Shown here piece after piece: positions 1-4,753 of a DNA stretch of 8,780 nt. A program made the translations under genes and the position numbers. The stretch covers positions 1 through 8,780 of the forward strand of contig JAGHZG010000043.1 of assembly GCA_017743275.1 (NCBI GenBank). The letters are read 5' to 3'. Source of the DNA: Chloroflexota bacterium. Lineage in GTDB: Bacteria; Chloroflexota; Anaerolineae; B4-G1; DUEL01. The notes under the pieces are model-generated. The model was given only the letters and a program-made list of their open reading frames with translations. It searched no databases and was not told where the DNA came from. Numbering within the stretch: the first letter of the stretch is position 1; the number at the start of each line of letters is the position of its first letter.

Positions 1-28
1 TGGGCTCGGAGATGTGTATAAGAGACAG
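1..28 (+). other. Nextera/Tn5 library adapter remnant (artefact)
   Basis: Bases 10-28 are the 19-bp Tn5 mosaic end, and bases 1-9 (TGGGCTCGG) are the tail of the Illumina Nextera read-2 adapter that precedes it. This is untrimmed library sequence at a contig end, not genome and not a natural transposon. It carries an in-frame TAA (19-21) ahead of the ftsK fragment. Gene callers will therefore start that gene falsely at the GTG at 37. Confidence 0.97.
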
Positions 29-30
29 CC

Positions 31-1188
31 CTGCGGGTGGAGGCCCCCGTCCCCGGTCGGTCCGTCGTGGGGATTGAGGTGCCCAACGACCGGGTCAGTC
101 GGGTCTCCCTCCGCGCGGTGATGGAGAGCGACGCCTTCGCCGCTATGGACTCTCCCCTGGCCATCGCGCTGGGGGAGGATGTGGCGGGCACCCCCATCGT
201 GGCCGACCTGAGCACCATGCCCCATCTACTCATCGCCGGCACCACCGGCTCCGGCAAATCCATCTGCATCAAGGCCATCGCGACCTGCCTGGCGATGACC
301 AACCGGCCCGACCAACTGCGGTTTGTGATGATTGATCCCAAGATGGTGGAACTGGTCCGCTTCAACGGCCTGCCCCACCTTCTGGGACACACCGAAGTGG
401 AACTGGACCGCATCGGTCGGGTGCTGCGCTGGGTGACCCACGAGATGGACGAGCGGTACCGACGATTTGCCGCCGCTGGAGCCCGTCACATAGACGATTA
501 CAACGAAAAGGCGGTCCGGAGCGACCCCTCTCAGCAACTCCCCCGCATCGTCGTCCTGATAGACGAACTGGCGGACCTGATGATGCTGGCCCCGGAGGAG
601 ACGGAGCGCACCATCTGCCGCATCGCCCAGATGGCCCGCGCGACCGGCATCCATCTGGTGGTGGCCACCCAGCGCCCCAGCGTGGACGTGGTGACGGGAC
701 TCATCAAGGCCAACTTCCCGGCCCGCATCTCCTTCGCCACCGCCAGCCAGGTGGACTCGCGGGTCATCCTGGATATGCCCGGCGCGGAGACGCTGCTGGG
801 CAAAGGGGACATGCTCTACCTGGCCGCGGACGCCGGCCATCCGGTACGGTTGCAGGGGTGCTACGTGAGCGAGGCGGAGATTCAGCGGGTGGTGGACTTC
901 TGGCGGCAGCAATTGCCCAGGTGGGTCAGCGAAGCGCCGTGGGAGTCTATGATGCCCGCGGCCGGCGTCCCCTCCGCGCTCACTTCGCAGGAGGAGGACG
1001 ACCTACTCCAGCAGGCGATTGCCCTGCTGCGGAACCGGGAGACCATCTCCGCGTCCTACCTGCAGCGTCGGCTGCGCATCGCCTACCCGACGGCGGCCCG
1101 GCTGATGGAGCGGCTGGAGGAGATGGGGCTGGTCGGCCCGCCGGAGGCCGCCGGCCGCCCCCGCCGGGTCATCGGCGGCGAGGGCTGA
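31..1188 (+). CDS. ftsK: DNA translocase FtsK/SpoIIIE, 5'-truncated
   Basis: Motor and C-terminal part of FtsK, the hexameric, septum-located ATPase that pumps DNA and clears the chromosome terminus at division. The frame is open back to base 31, where Leu-Arg-Val-Glu-Ala-Pro-Val-Pro-Gly matches the family block just before the motor. The gene is therefore cut by the adapter junction and the GTG at 37 is not its start. The N-terminal membrane part and linker are missing. Counting from 37, the Walker A motif GTTGSGKS is at residues 68-75. Walker B (IVVLIDELAD, D176/E177) is at 171-180, and the conserved TQRPSVDVVTGLIKANFPAR block is at 211-230. The C-terminal winged-helix gamma domain, which reads KOPS-type polarity sequences in studied species, spans about 318-376 (YLQRRLRIAYPTAARLME). 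The family call is certain. Assignment to a chromosome-segregation FtsK rather than a paralogue is inferred from the gamma domain. Confidence 0.96.
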   Translation: MRVEAPVPGRSVVGIEVPNDRVSRVSLRAVMESDAFAAMDSPLAIALGEDVAGTPIVADLSTMPHLLIAGTTGSGKSICIKAIATCLAMTNRPDQLRFVMIDPKMVELVRFNGLPHLLGHTEVELDRIGRVLRWVTHEMDERYRRFAAAGARHIDDYNEKAVRSDPSQQLPRIVVLIDELADLMMLAPEETERTICRIAQMARATGIHLVVATQRPSVDVVTGLIKANFPARISFATASQVDSRVILDMPGAETLLGKGDMLYLAADAGHPVRLQGCYVSEAEIQRVVDFWRQQLPRWVSEAPWESMMPAAGVPSALTSQEEDDLLQQAIALLRNRETISASYLQRRLRIAYPTAARLMERLEEMGLVGPPEAAGRPRRVIGGEG

Positions 1189-1190
1189 AA

Positions 1191-1288
1191 TATGGATGAT
1201 GGATCACGGACCACAGACCACGGACCACGGACCACAGACCACAGACCACGGACCACGGACCACAGACCACAGACCACGGACTATGGAC
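1191..1288 (+). repeat. Heptanucleotide tandem array, CAC(G/A)GAC
   Basis: Fourteen consecutive 7-bp units without a gap. Eleven are exact CACGGAC or CACAGAC (1205-1281). They are flanked by the degenerate units TATGGAT, GATGGAT (1191-1204) and TATGGAC (1282-1288). The G/A position runs G A G G A A G G A A G, so units 2-11 form a 28-bp higher-order repeat. The array begins 3 nt after the ftsK stop codon. Small ORFs reading through it in several frames encode only 7-residue repeats and are not genes. Function unknown. Confidence 0.95.
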
Positions 1289-1296
1289 TTACTGTA

Positions 1297-1318
1297 CAGG
1301 CTGACAGCCTGCGCTACC
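1297..1318. repeat. Small palindrome between the heptad arrays
   Basis: CAGGCT (1297-1302) and AGCCTG (1306-1311) form a perfect 6-bp inverted repeat around GAC, followed by CGCTACC. The word GCCTGCGCTACC (1307-1318) recurs exactly at 7911-7922 and in a near copy on the other strand at 7876-7887. This suggests a dispersed intergenic palindromic element. It lies at the turn of the large inverted heptad structure. Confidence 0.7.
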
Positions 1319-1324
1319 CTCGTC

Positions 1325-1385
1325 GTCTGTCGTCTGTGGTCTGTTGTCCGTCGTCTTTGGTCTGTCGTCCGTCGTCTGTGGTCTG
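1325..1385 (+). repeat. Inverted heptad array, GTC(T/C)GTN
   Basis: Eight 7-bp units plus a 5-base partial one: GTCTGTC, GTCTGTG, GTCTGTT, GTCCGTC, GTCTTTG, GTCTGTC, GTCCGTC, GTCTGTG, GTCTG. Their reverse complement is NACRGAC, the same heptad as the array at 1191-1288, so the two arrays face each other across a 36-bp spacer. This arm is shorter and more diverged. A long imperfect hairpin could form in single-stranded DNA or RNA. The arm ends 2 nt before the -35 box of the rpsF promoter. Confidence 0.92.
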
Positions 1386-1387
1386 AT

Positions 1388-1416
1388 TTGCCAAAATCCG
1401 CGCTCTGTGTTATGAT
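1388..1416 (+). promoter_or_regulatory. Sigma70-type promoter of the rpsF operon
   Basis: TTGCCA (1388-1393) and TATGAT (1411-1416) are separated by exactly 17 bp, and each box differs from consensus at one position. Transcription would begin near 1423. That gives a leader of about 78 nt before rpsF, containing the S6:S18-type structure. Confidence 0.8.
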
Positions 1417-1442
1417 TGTGCCCGTTTACACGCCCGGACGGG

Positions 1443-1484
1443 CTTTCCGCCTCCGGCGCAGACCGGAGGCAATCCCGTGGAAAG
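1443..1484 (+). promoter_or_regulatory. S6:S18-binding rpsF leader motif
   Basis: The 5' UTR of rpsF folds into an 8-bp hairpin (GCCTCCGG 1449-1456 with CCGGAGGC 1463-1470, loop CGCAGA). It stacks on an outer helix, CTTTCC (1443-1448) with GGAAAG (1479-1484). The 3'-side bulge between them, AATCCCGT (1471-1478), contains CCG. A hairpin with a CCG-bearing bulge upstream of rpsF is the known bacterial motif bound by the S6:S18 protein heterodimer for feedback control. Here the outer helix uses GGAAAG, which overlaps the start of the AAAGGAGG Shine-Dalgarno. Binding would thus plausibly block initiation. The fold and bulge are seen in the sequence; protein binding is inferred from family knowledge. 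Confidence 0.75.
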
Positions 1485-1500
1485 GAGGTTTCAACCGTCC

Positions 1501-1791
1501 ATGCGAAACTACGAACTGACCTATATTGTGCACCCCCAGGTGGACTCCGAGGGGCTGGCAGCCGTCATTGATGAGGTCAAGAACCTGGTGGAGTCCAACG
1601 GCGGCGCCGTCCACAAAGTGGAGCCCTGGGGGCTCCGGCGACTGGCCTATCCCATTCGCAAAGTCCGGGAGGGCCAGTATGTGTTTATGGAGATTGGCCT
1701 GGATGCCCGGGGTGTAGCCGAACTGGATCGGGCGCTCAAACTCAAAGAACCGATTCTCCGCCACCTGATTGTGCGCACAGACGAAGATTAA
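1501..1791 (+). CDS. rpsF: 30S ribosomal protein S6
   Basis: 96-residue S6, a typical family length. It binds 16S rRNA in the central domain of the small subunit as a heterodimer with S18, whose gene lies two genes downstream. It opens MRNYELTYIVHP and carries the signature EPWGLRRLAYPI at residues 41-52, followed by the usual EGQYVFMEI strand. The ATG at 1501 is chosen because AAAGGAGG (1481-1488) lies 12 nt upstream. The in-frame GTG at 1477 falls inside the leader structure and would add eight residues foreign to the family. First gene of rpsF-ssb-rpsR, with 20 nt to ssb. Probably autoregulated through the leader. Confidence 0.97.
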   Translation: MRNYELTYIVHPQVDSEGLAAVIDEVKNLVESNGGAVHKVEPWGLRRLAYPIRKVREGQYVFMEIGLDARGVAELDRALKLKEPILRHLIVRTDED

Positions 1792-1811
1792 CAACAAGGA
1801 GTACGGCAGAG

Positions 1812-2228
1812 ATGAGAGGGCTGAACAAGGTGATGATTATCGGTTACCTGGGTCGGGACCCTGAGATGCGGTACACGCCGGCCGGTCGGCCGGTAACCTC
1901 CTTCAGCGTGGCGACCACGCGCGGCTGGACCAACTCCAACGGCGAACGGCGCGAGGAGACGGAGTGGTTCAATGTGGTCGCCTGGGGAAATCTGGCGGAA
2001 ATCTGCAAGCAGCGCCTGCGCAAAGGGCAGCAGGTGTACATTGAAGGCCGCCTGCAAACCCGCGGCTGGGAAGACGCCGAAGGTAAAAAACACTTCCGCA
2101 CTGAACTGGTCGCTCAGGAAATGATCATCCTGGGCGGTCGCCCGCAGTCCTTTGAGGAGCAACCCGAGGCTGAAGAGGAAGAAATCAGCGCGGGCGAAGA
2201 AGCGGTCGGTGAGGAGTTCCCATTCTGA
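1812..2228 (+). CDS. ssb: Single-stranded DNA-binding protein
   Basis: 138-residue SSB that coats single-stranded DNA during replication, repair and recombination, normally as a homotetramer. The OB fold spans about residues 3-108, starting LNKVMIIGYLGRDPEMRYTP, with the ETEWFNVVAWGNLAE core at 49-63 and the conserved KGQQVYIEGRLQTR strand at 71-84. The rest is a short acidic tail of about 27 residues ending GEEFPF. The family's partner-binding tip is usually DDDIPF-like, so acidity and the Pro-Phe end are kept but Ile is replaced by Phe. The Gly/Gln/Pro-rich linker is almost absent. AAGGAG (1796-1801) lies 10 nt before the ATG. The position between rpsF and rpsR is the classic arrangement. 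Confidence 0.97.
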   Translation: MRGLNKVMIIGYLGRDPEMRYTPAGRPVTSFSVATTRGWTNSNGERREETEWFNVVAWGNLAEICKQRLRKGQQVYIEGRLQTRGWEDAEGKKHFRTELVAQEMIILGGRPQSFEEQPEAEEEEISAGEEAVGEEFPF

Positions 2229-2277
2229 ATCAAGAATCAGGAGAATCAGAAGAGTCGGATGTTGATTCTCTGATTCT
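2227..2277. repeat. Inverted GAATCA mini-array / hairpin in ssb-rpsR gap
   Basis: GAATCA occurs three times on the left (2227-2232, 2234-2239, 2243-2248) and TGATTC twice on the right (2263-2268, 2271-2276). Bases 2233-2248 pair with 2263-2277 over 15 bp, with a single bulged G at 2241 and a 14-nt loop. There is no U-run after it. It ends 6 nt before the rpsR Shine-Dalgarno, so it could influence rpsR translation or protect mRNA ends. It repeats, in miniature, the array-plus-inverted-array design at 1191-1385. Confidence 0.8.
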
Positions 2278-2283
2278 CTCCTC

Positions 2284-2297
2284 GGAGGTGAGGATTG
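2284..2297 (+). promoter_or_regulatory. Shine-Dalgarno deciding a TTG start for rpsR
   Basis: GGAGGTGAGG (2284-2293) sits directly before the TTG at 2295-2297, with 6 nt between GGAGG and the start. This near-ideal site favours TTG over the internal ATG at 2370, which has only a loose GGGGAGG upstream. Confidence 0.65.
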
Positions 2298-2612
2298 GCA
2301 GAAGAGAGACGGTCATCATCGGGAGGACGGCAGACCACTCGGGCCACGACTGCGCGGGGGGAGGCCCGGATGCCGCAGGCCCAGTGGCGGCGGGCCGTGC
2401 GCCGTTGCGTGTTCTGCGCCGAGAAGGTGGAAAAGGTTGACTACAAGGACGCCAATACGCTGAGCCGATTCCTGAGCGAACGGGGCAAGATTCGGCCCCG
2501 GCGGCAGACGGGCCTCTGCGCCCGCCATCAGCGGCAACTGGCCCGGGCCATCAAACGGGCCCGCCATCTGGCCCTCCTGCCCTTTGTTGTAGACTTCATC
2601 CATCCGGCCTGA
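2295..2612 (+). CDS. rpsR: 30S ribosomal protein S18
   Basis: 105 residues from the TTG start, longer than the usual 70-90. The first 30 or so residues are a Ser/Thr/Arg-rich extension. Starting at the ATG at 2370 would give 80 residues and is the alternative. S18 pairs with S6 on the 16S rRNA platform. The core [20 protein letters not shown] (37-56) is followed by [20 protein letters not shown] and the basic helix [18 protein letters not shown]. Cys38, Cys41, Cys75 and His78 form an intact zinc-binding set (the C+ form of S18). Last gene of the operon; the terminator lies 75 nt downstream. No rplI follows, although it often does in other bacteria. Confidence 0.96.
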   Translation: MAEERRSSSGGRQTTRATTARGEARMPQAQWRRAVRRCVFCAEKVEKVDYKDANTLSRFLSERGKIRPRRQTGLCARHQRQLARAIKRARHLALLPFVVDFIHPA

Positions 2613-2687
2613 CCCGTTGCTTTTCGTTCATCCCAGATAGCCCAACGAAGGAAGATTTTTGCGTCTCCCAGGGGATTCAGGGGGGAT

Positions 2688-2731
2688 ATAGAGTTTTTGC
2701 GGCGGCTCTGCTGCCGCAAAAACTCTATTTT
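2688..2731 (+). terminator. Rho-independent terminator of rpsF-ssb-rpsR
   Basis: A perfect 16-bp stem (2688-2703 with 2713-2728) extends by three more pairs, including one G-T, to a TCT loop at 2707-2709. The transcript then reads TTTT, C, TTCC. The stem combines an A/T-rich foot with a G/C-rich top. It is unusually long and lies 57 nt before the foldase gene, separating the ribosomal operon from it. The rest of the gap 2613-2786 shows no convincing promoter. Confidence 0.85.
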
Positions 2732-2786
2732 CTTCCTCAATGCTGGGTGTCTGGACATGTTTTCTTTCTCCACGTGAGGGTCCATT

Positions 2787-3980
2787 ATGTCCAGAAAACG
2801 GAAAGAGGTTGCAGCCCCGCGCCCGTTGACCAAAAAACAGCGCACCCGGGCGGAACGGGAAGCGCGGATAAACCGCTGGATCATCGCCAGTACGGTCGCC
2901 GTCGGCGTCCTGGTTATCGGCATCTTGGTCTACGGGTACCTGACCGAGAACGTATTCAAAGGCCGGGAGCCGGTCGCCACAGTCAACGGCGTCCCCATCA
3001 CCACGGCCGATTTCCAGGCCCGTGTCCGACATTACCGTATCGTCCTCCAGGAACAGCGGGACTACTACACCGCTCAGCGGATGGCACTGGACCCCACCGA
3101 CCCCAGCGTCTCCTTCTGGCTGGAGTTCCTGAATAACCAGATCCGCCAACTGGATGCTATGCTCTCCGAGGCCTACGCGACCCTGTTGGGCAAAGAGGTG
3201 CTGGACCAGATGATCTTGGAGGAACTGATCCGGCAGGAGGCCGCCCGGCGGGGGCTCACGGTCTCCCAGGAGGAGATAGACTGGGCCATTGAGGAGCAGT
3301 TCGGCTACGACCGGGACGTGGTGGCGGCCTTCCTGACCCCCACTCCAGCGGTGACGACGGAGACAACCCTCACGGCCACGGCGACGCCGGAACCGACACC
3401 GGTCTCCAAAGAGGAGTTTGACCGTCGCTACCAGGAATATGTGAAGACCCACCTGAAGCGCAGCGGCCTCAGCGAGGCCAAATTCCGCGCGATGGTGGAG
3501 GCCAGCCTGCTCTACGACAAACTCCAGCAGGCAATGGCAGCGGAAATCCCCCCGACAATGGAACAGGTCCAGATTCGCTACCTCTCGTTCCCCACCCAGG
3601 AGGATGCCGGAAAGGTAGCGGAGCGGCTGGGCAAAGGGGAGAAGTGGGAAGACATCGCGGCGGAGATAGAGGCCGAAGAGGGAAGTCCCGCCTACGCCAG
3701 TGATCCGGAGTGGGTCACGCAGGGGTTCCTGAAGGAGCGGTTCGGCGAGGAGGCCGCCGGCACCATATGGGAGATCCCGGCGACGCAACACACCGCGCCC
3801 CTGGCGGGAACGGACGGCCGCTGGTACATCGTCCAGGTGATGGACCGCCAGGTGCGGGCACTGGATTCCTGGCTGCGCTCCTACGAAGAACAGCGGGTCT
3901 TCCAGGAATGGCTCCGGGGCCAGATGGCCACGGTCCAATACAGCGACAACTGGGCGTCAAAGGTGCCGACAACGCCATAA
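2787..3980 (+). CDS. Membrane-anchored SurA/PpiC-type foldase, parvulin-like
   Basis: 397 residues. A very basic cytoplasmic start (residues 1-30) precedes one membrane segment at about 31-51 (WIIASTVAVGVLVIGILVYG), with no lipobox, so the bulk is probably outside the membrane. Residues 60-180 look like a SurA N-terminal chaperone region (PVATVNGVPITTADFQARV, then a helical stretch QMILEELIRQEAARRGLTVS). A Thr/Pro-rich linker lies at 184-206. More helices follow (206-255) and then a shortened parvulin-like domain at about 257-357. The two histidines typical of active parvulins are missing: the HIL strand reads QIRYLSF and the final GyHii strand reads GRWYIVQV. It may thus act as a holdase rather than a prolyl isomerase. 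GAGG (2776-2779) lies 7 nt before the ATG. The family call is firm; activity and client proteins are unknown. Confidence 0.8.
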   Translation: MSRKRKEVAAPRPLTKKQRTRAEREARINRWIIASTVAVGVLVIGILVYGYLTENVFKGREPVATVNGVPITTADFQARVRHYRIVLQEQRDYYTAQRMALDPTDPSVSFWLEFLNNQIRQLDAMLSEAYATLLGKEVLDQMILEELIRQEAARRGLTVSQEEIDWAIEEQFGYDRDVVAAFLTPTPAVTTETTLTATATPEPTPVSKEEFDRRYQEYVKTHLKRSGLSEAKFRAMVEASLLYDKLQQAMAAEIPPTMEQVQIRYLSFPTQEDAGKVAERLGKGEKWEDIAAEIEAEEGSPAYASDPEWVTQGFLKERFGEEAAGTIWEIPATQHTAPLAGTDGRWYIVQVMDRQVRALDSWLRSYEEQRVFQEWLRGQMATVQYSDNWASKVPTTP

Positions 3981-3989
3981 GATGACCTT

Positions 3990-4027
3990 GAACGTGCCAG
4001 GCACTTCCAGAAGTGCCTGGCACGTTC
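3990..4027. repeat. 17-bp perfect inverted repeat after the foldase gene
   Basis: Bases 3990-4006 and 4011-4027 are exact reverse complements around the loop CCAG. The hairpin starts 10 nt after the foldase stop but has no U-run on either strand (GGAAAAAA follows on +). It could stabilise or end the + transcript, or be a dispersed palindromic element. Confidence 0.85.
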
Positions 4028-4029
4028 GG

Positions 4030-4060
4030 AAAAAATGAGCCCGACGCTAAAGCGGCGGGC
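4030..4060 (-). terminator. Second (backup) terminator of the - strand operon
   Basis: On the - strand GCCCG/CGGGC and CGC/GCG pair (4056-4060 with 4039-4043, 4052-4054 with 4045-4047, one mismatch, 4-nt loop). Three bases later comes a run of six T (4035-4030). The stem is short but the U-tract is the best in this gap. Confidence 0.55.
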
Positions 4061-4068
4061 CAAACAGC

Positions 4069-4103
4069 AAAAGTAAGCCCGATGGTTTCCCATCGGGCTT
4101 ACT
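4069..4103 (-). terminator. Terminator of the M50-cyclase-regulator operon
   Basis: A perfect 14-bp stem (4072-4085 with 4090-4103) with a 4-base loop begins 2 nt after the response-regulator stop codon. On the - strand it is followed by TTTT, counting the last paired base. Together with the hairpin at 4030-4060 it makes a tandem terminator in the gap between converging genes. Confidence 0.75.
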
Positions 4104-4105
4104 GC

Positions 4106-4753
4106 TTATACCAGCCCCTGCCGCACTGCGTAGACAGCGGCCTGGACCCGGTTTTTCAACCCCAGTTTCTCCAGAATGTTGCGCACGTGGTTGCGCACTG
4201 TATTTTCAGCAATCCCCAGTTCGGCGGCGATTTCCTCGTTGGAAAGCCCCTCTGCCAGCAACACCAGCACCTGCCGCTCCCGCTCTGAGAGGGAGTCCGG
4301 TTGGGCCGTGGGTGAGGGTGCCGGGGCCGCGCGCGCCACCTGCCGCAGCAGTTTCCCCGTCATCTCCCGGGAGATGGGGACTTCCCCCTGGGCCAGCCCG
4401 CGCAGTTCCTGAAATAGCGCCTCCGGGCGCATGCTCTTGACCAGATAGCCGTCGGCGCCGCAGCGGATGGCTGCCAGAAAGTCCTGGTCGTCCTCCGAGA
4501 CGGTCAGGACGACCACCCGGACGCCGGGCACTTCTCGCTTGATCTGCCGGGTCGCCTCCAGGCCGTCGCAGACGGGCATCCGCAGGTCCATCAGGACCAC
4601 GTCGGGGCGCAGGGAGCGGGCCTTCTCTACCCCCTCAGCCCCATCCGATGCCTCGCCCACTACCTGGAAATCCGGCTGCGCGTCCAGCAGACGGGCCAGC
4701 CCCTTGCGAAAGAGGATGTGGTCATCCACCAGCAGAATCCGCAACGGGTTCAT
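4106..4753 (-). CDS. NarL/FixJ-family response regulator
   Basis: 215-residue two-domain regulator. The receiver domain (about 4-120) has the acidic pair D10/D11, phospho-acceptor D56 (VVLMDLRMP), the switch Thr T84 (VVVLT) and K106 (YLVKS), so it should be phosphorylatable. A short Ala/Pro linker (about 140-153) leads to a LuxR-type helix-turn-helix (about 154-210: LSERERQVLVLLAEGLSNEE, ELGIAENTVRNHVRNILEKL). By family it is a DNA-binding transcription regulator. Its ATG overlaps the stop of the upstream cyclase gene in an ATGA, which points to translational coupling. No histidine kinase is encoded in the window, so the phosphodonor and targets are unknown. Last gene of its operon. Confidence 0.95.
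   Translation of the reverse strand: MNPLRILLVDDHILFRKGLARLLDAQPDFQVVGEASDGAEGVEKARSLRPDVVLMDLRMPVCDGLEATRQIKREVPGVRVVVLTVSEDDQDFLAAIRCGADGYLVKSMRPEALFQELRGLAQGEVPISREMTGKLLRQVARAAPAPSPTAQPDSLSERERQVLVLLAEGLSNEEIAAELGIAENTVRNHVRNILEKLGLKNRVQAAVYAVRQGLV

Noticed and set aside
1..28. Tn5 transposon end
   Set aside because: The mosaic end is directly joined to the synthetic Nextera adapter tail at the very edge of the contig; it is a library artefact, not a mobile element.
37..39. GTG as the true ftsK start
   Set aside because: The conserved motor-proximal block already begins upstream at 31, and family members have hundreds more N-terminal residues. The apparent start only reflects the adapter stop at 19-21.
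1191..1385. CRISPR array
   Set aside because: The units are 7 bp and contiguous, with no unique spacers and no cas genes.
1477..1500. GTG start adding eight residues to S6
   Set aside because: It lies within the folded leader, upstream of the Shine-Dalgarno at 1481-1488, and the extra residues do not match S6 proteins.
1192..1519. Small proteins encoded across the heptad arrays, both strands
   Set aside because: A 7-bp repeat gives 7-residue peptide repeats in every open frame. There is no ribosome site or family resemblance, and the frames run into the rpsF leader.
2628..3938. 436-residue open frame on the - strand
   Set aside because: It is the antisense of the foldase gene and the long terminator. 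It crosses non-coding sequence, has no recognisable domain, and is explained by high GC content.
3990..4027. Standard Rho-independent terminator for the foldase gene
   Set aside because: The 17-bp hairpin lacks a U-run on the + strand (GGAAAAAA follows), so it is listed as an inverted repeat instead.
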